DNA of 64,000 nt. Origin: an uncultured Bacteroidota bacterium (GTDB lineage Bacteria > Bacteroidota > Bacteroidia > Bacteroidales > P3). Below the pieces are notes generated by a model that made no database searches, was not told the DNA's origin, and worked only from the letters and a program-made list of their open reading frames with translations. Shown here one piece after another: positions 39,210 to 49,008 of this stretch. Each line of letters starts with the position of its first letter. Within the stretch, counting starts at the first letter, position 1. The stretch is taken from positions 124,001 to 188,000 of the forward strand of contig CACXXO010000001.1 in assembly GCA_902771735.1 (NCBI GenBank). Direction: 5' to 3'. The translations under genes and the position numbers were made by a program.

Positions 39210-40724
39210 TCACCACACAAAGACATCCTTAGGCCTGCGGGGACGTCGAGCTGCCTCCCAACGGAAATCCTTCATCCGGCGCCACTCTTCAGGCAACAGC
39301 GACACTGGGTAGGTCTGCATATCCGGTTTGTCATAGGTAACCACACGCACTGGAGCCCGGGTAGTGTCAAAATAAATGCGGATATCAGAACCCATCCCCA
39401 CATTGACACCTACCAGAGAATAACCGGAAAGGCTGTCGCCCTCCGTGATATAGAAAACCATCTGCGCATTGCCCATCACATCAGCATAGGTAGGCTCTCC
39501 GTTAGCAAAATAGACCACACCCTGACGGCCTTTGAGTTGGTTGAACTTCTCTCGGTCAACCTGTTGAACTGCAAAGCAACTGCTTTTCAGCCACGCCTGT
39601 TTCGCTCCATTAGTATCGTGTTGCACTACAATGGTGTCAGCCACACATTGATAATGCTCATACCAAAGCACTGGATTGCGGTAAAGCGAGAGTAAAGAAT
39701 CCGTGGCACTATAAAAAGCAGAATCACACATTGCCTGGGCATCAGTGCGGAAAACCTTCACCTTGTAGTTGGCACGAACAGTTTGCAAATGGTTACTGTC
39801 GTCGGTGGTGACATAAACGGTGTCGGCATGCAGGAACAACGAATCGCCCTTGTCAACAAAAATGACTAACGCCCGACCTGTGACAAACGAGAAATTGCGA
39901 GTTTGACTGGTCTCTCCATAGTTTCCATTACATGTGATATTGTTCACCGAATCGAAGATGCTGACATGTCCGTGAGCCTTTCCATAGCGTTCCACATCGT
40001 CGTAAAACAATGTGTCGCTTTCTATCTTTCGTCCCTGATTATCCACTCGCGATTTTTTATACGAGATAGCAAAACGTGTTTTGGTGTTGTAGTCTCCCAA
40101 TTCACTGTATATCACAGACGAATCAGTGTAGATATATGTAGGGCTCTCAAAATGAGCCGTTTCGTTTTTGGTGTTATAATACAAGGTGTCGGTGAGCAGC
40201 AACATGGAAGTGTCGGTGAGCCTCACCTCATTGTAAATGAAGAACTCGTCTCGGTCGGAGTTATACTCACCTTGATGGCTGAAAAGTGTGCGATCGCCGC
40301 TGTAGCCATGCCCCCACTGGGTGTAATAAGCTGTGGCTCGGTTGCGCTCATAAGTAAGATGGTTGGCCAACAACTGAGTACTGCCATCGATGAGCACCAC
40401 GGTATCGTCCCATATATCGACCACTCGACTGTTGCCATCATAGAAAAGGTGGTCGCCATAGATAAAAGTGGTGTCGGTGAGCTTGATTGTGACACCGCCG
40501 AAGGCTGTGAAACTGTTTTCACGGGTGTTGTAGTGTGCCGAATCCGACCGCAGTACCATTCCGTCGTGACGGGCCGTCACTCCACGATACAGAATCCAGA
40601 TATCACCGTCGTGCGGGTCACGCGACCCCACGCCTGACGAATACTCAATAAGCTTCTGTGCGCCGACAGAACCGACGGCGCACAGAAGAATTATTCCCAA
40701 AAATAATGTTCTTTTATTCCACAC
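39210..40724 (-). CDS. OstA-like protein (LptA/OstA N-terminal family)
   Basis: The preferred start is GTG at 40724, which gives WNKRTLFLGIILLCAVGSVGAQ as a signal peptide and 504 residues. The frame also has ATG codons upstream inside the previous gene. The mature protein has repeated OstA-type strands (MVLRSDSAHYNTRENSFTAFGGV, DTTFIYGDHLFYDGNSRVVDIWDDTVVLIDG, LLLTDTLYYNTKNETAHFESPTYIYT). Family proteins bind and carry lipopolysaccharide across the periplasm, so a role in LPS export is likely. It overlaps the end of porK by 11 nt. Confidence 0.8.
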   Translation of the reverse strand: MWNKRTLFLGIILLCAVGSVGAQKLIEYSSGVGSRDPHDGDIWILYRGVTARHDGMVLRSDSAHYNTRENSFTAFGGVTIKLTDTTFIYGDHLFYDGNSRVVDIWDDTVVLIDGSTQLLANHLTYERNRATAYYTQWGHGYSGDRTLFSHQGEYNSDRDEFFIYNEVRLTDTSMLLLTDTLYYNTKNETAHFESPTYIYTDSSVIYSELGDYNTKTRFAISYKKSRVDNQGRKIESDTLFYDDVERYGKAHGHVSIFDSVNNITCNGNYGETSQTRNFSFVTGRALVIFVDKGDSLFLHADTVYVTTDDSNHLQTVRANYKVKVFRTDAQAMCDSAFYSATDSLLSLYRNPVLWYEHYQCVADTIVVQHDTNGAKQAWLKSSCFAVQQVDREKFNQLKGRQGVVYFANGEPTYADVMGNAQMVFYITEGDSLSGYSLVGVNVGMGSDIRIYFDTTRAPVRVVTYDKPDMQTYPVSLLPEEWRRMKDFRWEAARRPRRPKDVFVW

Positions 40725-42300
40725 GGGAGCCAAGACGGTCCATAGCGCAACGGAAACCAATCCAAGAGGTGGACTTGTCCTGGTCATAGTAGCGACGGGT
40801 GGCTGCCTGCAGGTAGTAGGCACGGTCTTTCCAGCTACCGCCCTTGACAACGCGGACCTTGTTGTTTACCATCGAGGTAATCTCTTTCTTGTTCTTGGCA
40901 TCGCGGCGATACATCTTGTTGGTCCAGTTGTCTTCGCCACTGAGGACGTCCTCATCCACTTCACCTTCCTCGCCTTCCTCGCCAACTTCCTCTTCACCGC
41001 TTTCGTCGCCCGACTCGTCGTCTTCGCTGGCAGCACCGGGCTCATCAATCCATTTCTCGGTCTGGCCGAGACCCGAAGAACGGTCGCCGTCAAGATAGTT
41101 GGTATTGTCGGCCTGACGATAGTTGCGGCGATTCATCTCATAATCAACGTTCTTGTACTGCATGATACCATCCTCGCCGATAAGGACCTCATTGTCCTCA
41201 TCCAATTCAGGAGTCTTGTAGATGTTACCACGGAAAGGATCAAGATCATCGGCGCCGACGGGATTGACGGTCTTACGATAGACATCCATGCACCACTCGC
41301 TGACATTGCCAGCCATATTGTACAGACCGTAGTCGTTGGGGAAATACCACTTGACAGGGCAAGTGTAGTCCCAACCGTCGTTGAGGTTGCCAGCCACGCC
41401 CATGGCATCGCCACGGGTGCGCTTGAAGTTGGCCAAGAACTGACCATAATATTTCTTGTTGGCTGAACGCAGGCTCTGACCGGCCCAAGGATAGGTCTTG
41501 TGCTCGGTGACACGCTCGTCATAGGTGTTGCCAATCATACCCAGGGCAGCGAACTCCCACTCGGCCTCGGTTGGCAGGCGATAGTAGGGGTAAAGGATTC
41601 CGTCGCTCTTGCGCACCTGACGGTCTTCGCCGCCTGCGGTAGGGTCAAGATTCTCAATTCCCTTCTTGGTCTCACCCTCATAGCGGCCAGCGAGATAGAT
41701 GTCGGTCTGGAAGGCATTGGTTCCCAAGTTCTCCTGGTCAAGCATAAGAATACCCATGTCGACAAGAAGCTTCTCATTGACGCGGTCGGTACGCCAGGTG
41801 CAGAAAGCTTGTGCCTGCTCCCAACTCACTCCCACCACGGGGTAGTCGTGATAAGAGGGACTCTGGAAATAAAGATCGACAAAACTCTCGCGCCATGCCA
41901 GCTTGTCGCGCCAAGCGGCGGTGTCAGGCATCACGAAGGCAACCTTCTCAGGATATTCCTCGCCATAGGCTCGTTTCATCCAATAGACGAACTCGCCATA
42001 CTGCTTGTTACTCACCTCTGTCTCGTCGATATAGAAAGAGGAGACTGTGACGGTATGAGCCACATTGTCCCATGTGTAACGGGTGTCTTCGTTGACGTGA
42101 CCCATCACAAACGAGCCGCCCTCGATAAATACCAGTCCCGGGGCAGCCACCTGATTGGTGCGGTTGGAAACATCATAACCGCCCCACTGGGGGTCATTGT
42201 AGTTCCATCCGGTGGTTTCAGACTTGCCGGCCTTGTTTCCACATGAGGCCAGAACCAACACGGTAGCCAGAATTAGGCTTGAGAATCTGAACATTTTCAT
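40714..42300 (-). CDS. PorK/GldK-family T9SS lipoprotein (SUMF1-like fold)
   Basis: A 528-residue lipoprotein (LATVLVLASCGNK). A formylglycine-generating-enzyme-like domain is present: FIEGGSFVMGHVNEDTRY, VSSFYIDETEVSNKQY, YYRLPTEAEWEFAA, YNMAGNVSEWCMDVY and VVKGGSWKDRAYYLQAATRRYYD. This matches the PorK/GldK ring component. Residues about 440-475 are a strongly acidic insert (DDESGDESGEEEVGEEGEEG). It follows porP, but porL, porM and porN do not follow it. A general SUMF1 lipoprotein is the alternative. Confidence 0.8.
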   Translation of the reverse strand: MKMFRFSSLILATVLVLASCGNKAGKSETTGWNYNDPQWGGYDVSNRTNQVAAPGLVFIEGGSFVMGHVNEDTRYTWDNVAHTVTVSSFYIDETEVSNKQYGEFVYWMKRAYGEEYPEKVAFVMPDTAAWRDKLAWRESFVDLYFQSPSYHDYPVVGVSWEQAQAFCTWRTDRVNEKLLVDMGILMLDQENLGTNAFQTDIYLAGRYEGETKKGIENLDPTAGGEDRQVRKSDGILYPYYRLPTEAEWEFAALGMIGNTYDERVTEHKTYPWAGQSLRSANKKYYGQFLANFKRTRGDAMGVAGNLNDGWDYTCPVKWYFPNDYGLYNMAGNVSEWCMDVYRKTVNPVGADDLDPFRGNIYKTPELDEDNEVLIGEDGIMQYKNVDYEMNRRNYRQADNTNYLDGDRSSGLGQTEKWIDEPGAASEDDESGDESGEEEVGEEGEEGEVDEDVLSGEDNWTNKMYRRDAKNKKEITSMVNNKVRVVKGGSWKDRAYYLQAATRRYYDQDKSTSWIGFRCAMDRLGSRVE

Positions 42301-42367
42301 ATTTAGTAATGTTTGTATTTTCTTTATTAACGTATATATATCAAAAAAGTTTCAATTTTTCGTCTTT

Positions 42368-43381
42368 TTAGAAGGATGGGCAACGAATGGCCTTAATCTT
42401 CTTCTTATGCTCCGGCACCGGCAACAGCACTCCGACAGTGATTTCATGAGCACCCGCTGTACTATTGGCCAACTTCGACACCGTCACATCGTAGCTGTAT
42501 CCCACCTTGAAATAATCCTGCTGCACGCCAGCCTGGAAAATGAATGCATCGGTATTCTCGGTGCCATGTCGGAACCAAACGCCCACCAAGAATGGCATCC
42601 AGTCGAGATAGATACCATAGTTAAAATAGTGGAAACCACCTTGATATTGATAAACAATATTGGGCGAGACAATGGGGGTGCCCAAACCGAGCGACGACTG
42701 GCGACGGCCTTCTTCCGCCACATTAATCAAACCGCCACCATGCACCGTAAACTTCATCGGAACAGGGTCGGTGGAGTAGAACGCCACATTGGGCTGCGTG
42801 AGATGCGCGGCGGCAAAGCCGGCATACCATTTCGACCCACTCACCAAAAGACCTGCATTGAAATCGGGAGTCCACTTGCTCAACTTGTCAGGAGGAGTGG
42901 CACCCGTAGCATAGGAGAATCCCATCTCACGGTCAATCTGATCGGGGAAACGCAAGTATTCATCCCAACGCAAATGAGTGTTTACAATCGAAGCTTGAAG
43001 AGCAATGCTGGCATAGATGTCGCGACTTACCTGGAAACGGAAAGAGTACATCGCACCCAAGGAGTTGGTACTCAGAGCCCCATGGTCTCCAACACGATCA
43101 GTCATCACAATAAAGCCCAAACCACCATGAAGGTCAGGGAAATACTGGTCGTAGGAGGCGGAAACCGTAGTGAAAGCGCTCACCAAACCAGGCCATTGCG
43201 CACGATAAGTCAATGAGATTCGTGGAGCCACGGCGGAACCTGCAAAAGCAGGGTTCAAATAGAGCGGATTAGCATAGAATTGGGAGAAGCCTACATCCTG
43301 GGCACCAGCTGCTGTTCCAAGCAACAACATAGCTCCCAAAATTGCTTTTTTAAATCTCCTTTTCATTCGTGTTTTTAACAT
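42368..43381 (-). CDS. PorP/SprF-family T9SS outer-membrane protein
   Basis: A 337-residue barrel protein. Signal peptide ends near GAQDVG; FSQFYANPLYLNPAFAGS is the family signature after cleavage. The C-terminus ends in KKIKAIRCPSF, the Cys-Pro-x-Phe ending seen in PorP proteins. PorP links T9SS cargo or PorE-like proteins to the outer membrane. Start at 43381, or ATG 43366 (MKRRFKK). It is the first gene of the unit; no clear TAnnTTTG box was found before it. Confidence 0.88.
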   Translation of the reverse strand: MLKTRMKRRFKKAILGAMLLLGTAAGAQDVGFSQFYANPLYLNPAFAGSAVAPRISLTYRAQWPGLVSAFTTVSASYDQYFPDLHGGLGFIVMTDRVGDHGALSTNSLGAMYSFRFQVSRDIYASIALQASIVNTHLRWDEYLRFPDQIDREMGFSYATGATPPDKLSKWTPDFNAGLLVSGSKWYAGFAAAHLTQPNVAFYSTDPVPMKFTVHGGGLINVAEEGRRQSSLGLGTPIVSPNIVYQYQGGFHYFNYGIYLDWMPFLVGVWFRHGTENTDAFIFQAGVQQDYFKVGYSYDVTVSKLANSTAGAHEITVGVLLPVPEHKKKIKAIRCPSF

Positions 43382-43599
43382 ATTATAGGCCTATAATCAA
43401 AACGCAATATTACAAATAATTTTTGAAATAGAACATATTTTACGAAAAATAATTTCCAAACATCATGTTATCAGCAAGATATTTTTTCACTTCAATGCGC
43501 CCCCACACCTTATTTTACCTCTCGGAAATCGCATTTTTTCCGTTTTTTCAACCCTTTTGAAACGACAAAAAACGCACTTGGCACCAACTTGCTGATAAC

Positions 43600-43674
43600 C
43601 ACCTACCAACACCCTACCAACTCCTAACCAAGTCCTACCACGGTAGGAGTTGATAGGGTGTTGGTAGGGTGTTC
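43600..43674. repeat. 11-nt-periodic dyad element, copy E4
   Basis: Units CAACACCCTAC, CAACTCCTAAC and CAAGTCCTACC (43607-43639) face ACGGTAGGAGT, TGATAGGGTGT and TGGTAGGGTGT, forming an imperfect dyad around CCTACCACGGTAGG. Sequence is closest to E1. It lies between divergent porP and the LemA-like gene. The rest of the 43382-43872 gap holds only the promoter at 43834. Confidence 0.8.
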
Positions 43675-43833
43675 AAACGATGTTGACGCCTACCATACAT
43701 CAACACACCACATGGTCATACTTACCTGTGTAAAACAAAAAAATAAACAATGCTAATATCTGATTCCATGATGTTTAGAAGGTTTTTAGGAGCTATACAC
43801 AACAAATAATTATAAAAAAACGATTTTAATTTG

Positions 43834-43841
43834 TATCTTTG
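43834..43841 (+). promoter_or_regulatory. Promoter -7 box for the LemA-like gene
   Basis: TATCTTTG followed by CATTT, 31 nt before the ATG at 43873. Confidence 0.65.
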
Positions 43842-43872
43842 CATTTCTGAAAAGAGGTAGAAATCGCTCGAA

Positions 43873-44382
43873 ATGATTGGTTGGATTATAGTTATCATTT
43901 TTTTGCTGATGCTGTTCCTCATTCCGGTGGGAATAGCGGCATGGGTGCTTTCTATCCGATACAACCGCCAAGAGAAGCTTTTGCGTGATGAGTCGGAAGC
44001 CCATCGGCGCATTCTTGAAGGTACATACGACCGCATTTGGAACAACATCAAACAGCGCGCTGGCATCAAAGAGAAATACCGTCGCTCGTTCAACGACATC
44101 TATCCCGATTTGCTCAACCAATCGATTAATAACGAGGAATTTATCGACTGGATTTTGGAATGCAATTCCGACTTTGACCCCAACGAGTATGTGCCTTTGT
44201 GGGAGACCATCGAACGCGACCGGCAGAAATTCATCGACCATCAGCGCCGAATGCTCTCTCTTATCAAGGAACACCGTATCTTGGTTTCGGGCGTTCCAGC
44301 CAAATGGCTTATCAAAGATACATCGGCTATCCAATACGTCCCCATGGATACTGACTTTGCCCGATGGGGTCGCCGTATCTAA
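43873..44382 (+). CDS. LemA-like membrane-anchored helical protein
   Basis: A 169-residue protein. One N-terminal transmembrane helix (WIIVIIFLLMLFLIPVGIAAWVL) is followed by long helices (RYNRQEKLLRDESEAHRRILEGTYDRIWNNIKQRAGI). DIYPDLLNQSINNEEFIDWILECNSDFDPNEY and DHQRRMLSLIKEHRILVSGVPAKW match the layout of LemA-like proteins often found in phages and Bacteroidota. Function is unknown. It lies 18 nt before the fucosidase gene. Confidence 0.55.
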   Translation: MIGWIIVIIFLLMLFLIPVGIAAWVLSIRYNRQEKLLRDESEAHRRILEGTYDRIWNNIKQRAGIKEKYRRSFNDIYPDLLNQSINNEEFIDWILECNSDFDPNEYVPLWETIERDRQKFIDHQRRMLSLIKEHRILVSGVPAKWLIKDTSAIQYVPMDTDFARWGRRI

Positions 44383-44400
44383 CTGATAGCAAGACCCTTT

Positions 44401-45831
44401 ATGAAACTTTCGTCTCTTTCCAAACTGTCACTCGGACTCACTTTGCTGACAGTTTCTTGTACTATGTCCGACATTGAACCCTACGGTCCTGTACCCACCG
44501 CGCAGCAATTGGCATGGCAACGCATGGAAATCAACATGTTCTGTCATTTCGGTCCCAACACCTTCAGCGGTGCTGAGTGGGGCGACGGCACCGAAGCCGA
44601 AGACCTCTTCAACCCCCACAAGCTGAACTGCAACCAATGGGTCGACGTGGCCGAAGCTGCCGGCATGAAGGGCATCATACTCACTGCAAAGCATCACGAC
44701 GGCTTTTGCCTATGGCCGTCGCAACAGAGCAGTCATACCATAGCGCAAAGCTCATGGAATGAGGGGAATGGCGATGTATTGCGCGAATTTACCGATGCCT
44801 GTCGTGGCAGGGTGAAGGCAGGCGTATACATTTCTCCATGGGACCGCAACCATCCAGCCTATGGCTCCGATACATACAACGATGTGTTCATCAACACCTT
44901 GCGCGAGGTGCATACCACCTATGGGCCGTTCTTCGAGCAATGGTTCGACGGAGCCTGCGGCGAAGGCCCCAACGGCAAGAAGCAGCACTACAACTGGCCA
45001 CTCTTCATGCAGACAATGAACGAGTTGAATCCAAGCGCCATTCTCTTTAGCGACATCGGCCCCGGTTGCCGCTGGGTGGGCAACGAGGAGGGCCGTGCCG
45101 GCGAGACCTGCTGGGGTACCCTCAACACCGAAGGGGCCACTCCGAGTGACAACAAGCCTGCACCGGAAGAACTGACGACAGGCCACCAAGGTGGCAGCCA
45201 GTGGGTTCCGGCCGAGGTGGACGTCAGCATACGCCCGGGGTGGTTCTGGCACCCCGACGAGCATCCCAAGTCGGTGGAGGAATTGATGGAGATATACTTC
45301 AACTCCGTGGGACGCAACGGGTTACTGCTTCTCAACGTGCCGCCGGACACCAACGGCCGCATCTGCGCCGAAGACTCCCTGCGTCTGGTGGAATTCCGTC
45401 GCGAGCGCGACCGTATTTTCTCGAATGATGTTACCCACGGGGGCCATGCCCACGGCAACCATCTGCGCGGACACCAAGCCGACAACGTGCTGGACACAGC
45501 CTATCATACATACTGGGCCGCATCGGGCGCGAACGACACCCTCCACATCGGCATGCCAGATGCCAATGCATTTGATATCATCATGTTGCAGGAATACATT
45601 CCGTTGGGGCAGCGCGTGGCATCCTTCCATATCGACTGCTGGCAACCTTGCCTGAAGGATGGAGCCTGGCAGGTGGGATGGGTTACCGTCGCCAGGGGCA
45701 CAACCATCGGGTACAAACGCCTGCTGCGCATCCCCACCGTCATAAGCCCTCGCCTGCGGATTGTGTTCGACTCCACCCTTGCCGCCCCGATAATCAACCG
45801 CATAGCACTTTTTAACTCGAAAGCCAAATGA
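44401..45831 (+). CDS. GH29 alpha-L-fucosidase, lipoprotein
   Basis: A 476-residue protein with lipobox LTVSC (C20). MEINMFCHFGPNTFSGAEWG, GIILTAKHHDGFCLWPS and YGPFFEQWFDGACGEG with nucleophile D183 identify GH29. A C-terminal discoidin-like sandwich covers about residues 345-476. It removes alpha-linked fucose from glycans, consistent with host or plant glycan use. It overlaps the M23 peptidase gene by 4 bp (ATGA). Confidence 0.92.
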   Translation: MKLSSLSKLSLGLTLLTVSCTMSDIEPYGPVPTAQQLAWQRMEINMFCHFGPNTFSGAEWGDGTEAEDLFNPHKLNCNQWVDVAEAAGMKGIILTAKHHDGFCLWPSQQSSHTIAQSSWNEGNGDVLREFTDACRGRVKAGVYISPWDRNHPAYGSDTYNDVFINTLREVHTTYGPFFEQWFDGACGEGPNGKKQHYNWPLFMQTMNELNPSAILFSDIGPGCRWVGNEEGRAGETCWGTLNTEGATPSDNKPAPEELTTGHQGGSQWVPAEVDVSIRPGWFWHPDEHPKSVEELMEIYFNSVGRNGLLLLNVPPDTNGRICAEDSLRLVEFRRERDRIFSNDVTHGGHAHGNHLRGHQADNVLDTAYHTYWAASGANDTLHIGMPDANAFDIIMLQEYIPLGQRVASFHIDCWQPCLKDGAWQVGWVTVARGTTIGYKRLLRIPTVISPRLRIVFDSTLAAPIINRIALFNSKAK

Positions 45832-47480
45832 CAAAAGTCCTCCGTCTGCTGCTCTGCTTCAGCGCATTAATAAACTCTTGCTTCTCAACCCTCAACTGCC
45901 AAGAGTTACCACAGGGCTATTTCCAGCTGCCGCTCGACGGTGACATCGGCCTCAGCGCCACTTTTGCCGAGTTCCGCACCGGCCATTTCCACGCCGGCCT
46001 CGACATCCGTACCGGTGGCGTAGTGGGCAAGCCCGTCTACGCTGTGGCCGACGGCTACGTGTGCGGTGTCCGCATTTCGCCCTGGGGCGGGGGGAAAATG
46101 CTCTACGTCAAACATCCAAACGGATATACCTCTGTATACATGCATCTTAACGACTATGCAGGCGAGGTGGGTCGCTATGTACGCCGCGAGCAATATAAGG
46201 AACAAAACTATGCCATCGTACGCGACATCCCCGAGGGCGTGCTACCCGTGAAGAAAGGGCAAGTGATAGCCCACAGCGGCAACAGCGGCAGCAGTGGCGG
46301 TCCTCACCTGCACTTCGAGCTTCGACGCGACGGTCGCACCATCAACCCCCTCCTCTTCGGCCTGCCTTATTGCGACAACCTCAAACCCGTCATACGAGGC
46401 ATACGTCTATACCCGTCTACAAATCAACCCATTGACCTCGGAGACCAGGACAACATCAGTGTTGCCGGGCCTTTCCATCTCGGAATCTATGCCACCGACG
46501 CTGCCGAGGGTTCGACGCTCCGAAATGGTGTCGACCGGATAGAAGTTTTTGTCGACGGTATGCTGTTTTTCAAATATATAACAGCAGCGTTCCCTCTTGA
46601 TAGCAGTCGCATTTCCAACGCCCTCATTGACTATCCACACTATGTACGCACCCGAGAGGCCTATCTCCTCACACGGTTACTCCCGGGAGCACAAGGCGAA
46701 TGGATTCCTATATGCCAAAACAATGGTACCATGCATTTTACAGAAGGGTCAACCCACAACATCCGTATACGCGTCGCTGACATCAAGGGCAACTCCGCCG
46801 AACGAATCTTCCAAGTCACCACCACTGGAGCCGCACCTCTTCCCCCCACTTCTCCCAACGAGCGCAACACCTACAACTTTGAATACGACAGACCGCTGAG
46901 AATCAATGGAGAGAAACTCAAAATCCGTTTCCCGGCATTGACGCTCTATGACAACGACCGTATGCACATCATCACCTCTGCCAGCAACGACTACCGTTCT
47001 CCTATATGCACCGTGGAACCTTGTTCTTCTGAACTGCCACCCCATCAATGGTACGACCTTTCCATCAAAGCCACTTCACCGACAGAAAAGGCTGTTATAG
47101 TGCGCATTGATGGCAAACGTCCAACGGCCTACAAAACCACATGTGAAGGCGAATGGTACAGTGCCTCTGTACGCGACTGGGGGCAATATGCCATCACTGT
47201 CGACGATATATCCCCCCGCATCAATCCGGCAAACTTCCGTGAGGGCAAACGCCTTAAAACAAATACTCTACGAGTAAAAATCAGCGACAACCTCAGCGGC
47301 ATCGAGACATACAACTGCTATCTCAATGGGAAATGGATCTTGGCCGAATTTGATGGCAAAAGTGCCACGCTAACCATCGATGCCAACGGTGCCCTGAAGG
47401 CTGGTAACAACAAGCTTCGCATTGTCGTTATCGACGCCTGCGGAAATACGTCCGACGTCACCTACAATCTCCGGAAATAA
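45828..47480 (+). CDS. M23-family metallopeptidase, exported
   Basis: A 550-residue protein with a signal sequence. The peptidase domain is at residues 35-175, with zinc ligands H55 and D59 in HFHAGLDIRTGG and H162 in GGPHLHFELRRDGR. The GNSGSSGG turn is also typical. A long C-terminal region (180-550) is made of beta-sandwich segments that may bind the wall. It is a likely peptidoglycan endopeptidase, but substrate specificity is not visible. It overlaps the fucosidase gene and ends at a terminator. Confidence 0.92.
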   Translation: MTKVLRLLLCFSALINSCFSTLNCQELPQGYFQLPLDGDIGLSATFAEFRTGHFHAGLDIRTGGVVGKPVYAVADGYVCGVRISPWGGGKMLYVKHPNGYTSVYMHLNDYAGEVGRYVRREQYKEQNYAIVRDIPEGVLPVKKGQVIAHSGNSGSSGGPHLHFELRRDGRTINPLLFGLPYCDNLKPVIRGIRLYPSTNQPIDLGDQDNISVAGPFHLGIYATDAAEGSTLRNGVDRIEVFVDGMLFFKYITAAFPLDSSRISNALIDYPHYVRTREAYLLTRLLPGAQGEWIPICQNNGTMHFTEGSTHNIRIRVADIKGNSAERIFQVTTTGAAPLPPTSPNERNTYNFEYDRPLRINGEKLKIRFPALTLYDNDRMHIITSASNDYRSPICTVEPCSSELPPHQWYDLSIKATSPTEKAVIVRIDGKRPTAYKTTCEGEWYSASVRDWGQYAITVDDISPRINPANFREGKRLKTNTLRVKISDNLSGIETYNCYLNGKWILAEFDGKSATLTIDANGALKAGNNKLRIVVIDACGNTSDVTYNLRK

Positions 47481-47483
47481 AAA

Positions 47484-47513
47484 AAGCCGTCCTCCTTCAC
47501 GGAAGACGGCCTT
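47484..47513. terminator. Bidirectional terminator between the M23 gene and rocD
   Basis: GCCGTCCTCC/GGAAGACGGC stem with one mismatch, preceded by A-run. Confidence 0.7.
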
Positions 47514-47529
47514 ATCATGGCTTGTTTGA

Positions 47530-48750
47530 TTACTCGAAAGATTTGATAGCTTGCTTGATAAGCTCCATAGCCTCGCGCAGTTGTTCCTCGGTGATGCACA
47601 GCGGAGGAGCAAAGCGAATGATGTGCTGATGGGTGGGTTTGGCCAACACGCCCAGGTCGCGCATCTTCAGGCAAACATCCCATGCCTCCTTGCCATTGTG
47701 CGGTTTGATAATGATGGCGTTAAGTAAGCCCTTACCACGCACCTTCTCGATCATCGGGCTCTTGAAGTTGCTCATCTCCTCGCGGAAGATCTTGCCGAGA
47801 CGGTCGGCGTTCTCCATGAGGTGCTCCTCCTTGATTACCTGCAGGGCGGCAATGGAAACCTTGGCAGCGATGGGGTTGCCGCCGAAGGTGGAGCCATGCT
47901 CACCGGGCTTGATATTCAGCATGATATCATCGTCGGCCAACACAGCGCTGACGGGCATCACACCGCCACCCAGGGCCTTGCCAAGGATGAGGATGTCGGG
48001 ACGCACACCCTCGTGGTCGCAGGCGAGCATCTTACCCGTACGGGCAATACCGCACTGCACCTCGTCGGCCATGAACAAGACGTTGTATTTCTTGCAGATA
48101 TCGTAGCATTTCTTCAGATAACCCTCGTCGGGGACATACACGCCGGCCTCACCCTGGATGGGCTCCAGCAGGAAGCCTGCCACCTCTTTGCCGTGCTCGG
48201 CGAGGCATTTTTCAAGGGCGTCGGGATCATTGTAGGGGATGCGCAGGAAACCGGGGGTCATGGGGCCGTAGTTGGCGTAGGACTCGGGGTCGTTGCTCAT
48301 GGTGATGATGGTGATGGTGCGGCCGTGGAAGTTACCCTCGCAGCAGACGATTTTCACCTTGTCGTTGGGGATACCTTTCTTTACCACACCCCAGCGGCGA
48401 GCCAGCTTCAGGCCGGTTTCGTCGGCTTCGGCACCGGTGTTCATGGGCAGCACTTTGTCGTAGCCGAAATACTCGGTGACGTATTTCTCCCACTCGCCGA
48501 GGCAGTCGTTGTAGAAAGCGCGGCTGCTGAGGGTCAGCAGGTGGGCCTGGTCGCACATGGCCTTGACAATCTTCGGGTGGCAGTGGCCTTGGTTGACAGC
48601 GCTGTAGGCCGAGAGGAAGTCGAAATACTTCTTTCCCTCGCAATCCCACACGAAAGCGCCCTCTCCCTTGGCGAGAACGACGGGCAGCGGATGATAGTTA
48701 TGGGCGCCATATTTGGCTTCCATTTCCATGAATTGTTCTGATTTTGTCAT
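47530..48750 (-). CDS. rocD: Ornithine--oxo-acid aminotransferase
   Basis: A 406-residue class III aminotransferase. [22 protein letters not shown] and [17 protein letters not shown] are typical of ornithine aminotransferases. [16 protein letters not shown] carries the PLP-contacting Asp, and [16 protein letters not shown] has the PLP lysine. It converts ornithine and 2-oxoglutarate to glutamate semialdehyde and glutamate. It is monocistronic with its own promoter. Confidence 0.95.
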   Translation of the reverse strand: MTKSEQFMEMEAKYGAHNYHPLPVVLAKGEGAFVWDCEGKKYFDFLSAYSAVNQGHCHPKIVKAMCDQAHLLTLSSRAFYNDCLGEWEKYVTEYFGYDKVLPMNTGAEADETGLKLARRWGVVKKGIPNDKVKIVCCEGNFHGRTITIITMSNDPESYANYGPMTPGFLRIPYNDPDALEKCLAEHGKEVAGFLLEPIQGEAGVYVPDEGYLKKCYDICKKYNVLFMADEVQCGIARTGKMLACDHEGVRPDILILGKALGGGVMPVSAVLADDDIMLNIKPGEHGSTFGGNPIAAKVSIAALQVIKEEHLMENADRLGKIFREEMSNFKSPMIEKVRGKGLLNAIIIKPHNGKEAWDVCLKMRDLGVLAKPTHQHIIRFAPPLCITEEQLREAMELIKQAIKSFE

Positions 48751-48797
48751 AGTTGTAATGTATTTGTTGTATATAAATTTGTATCGTTATCGGAGTG

Positions 48798-48805
48798 CAA
48801 ATATA
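48798..48805 (-). promoter_or_regulatory. Promoter -7 box for rocD
   Basis: TATATTTG followed by CACTC on the minus strand, about 48 nt before the ATG. Confidence 0.65.
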
Positions 48806-48823
48806 CACATTATTTTTGAATGA

Positions 48824-48979
48824 GCACAAATTATTTTTGAACACAACGGTTTTGGTGGTAGATTCGCCTGGTATAAATCTGAAAGCTTTTTAGAGGAAAA
48901 ATTGGAACAACGCTTGGAGGCTATTGGGAAGATTGCAAAAGATTCTTCTCTCCAAGTGGCACAAAGAGCTGCAAATTAG
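48824..48979 (+). pseudogene. Possible remnant of a coding segment (51 codons, no start)
   Basis: The frame is open from after a TGA at 48821 to TAG 48979 and has no ATG. It reads GRFAWYKSESFLEEKLEQ then RLEAIGKIAKDSSLQVAQRAAN, a plausible charged helix. It lies at the edge of the restriction island, convergent with hsdR. An open stretch of this length can occur by chance, so this is tentative. Confidence 0.2.
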
Positions 48980-49008
48980 CGAGAGGGGCGATGCATTTCA
49001 GCGTTTCA

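Noticed and set aside
43578-43594. Sigma-54-like TTGGCACCAACTTGCTG near E4
   Set aside because: The GG to GC spacing is 9 nt, not 10, and sigma-54 sites do not tolerate this. The nearest + gene is almost 300 nt away.
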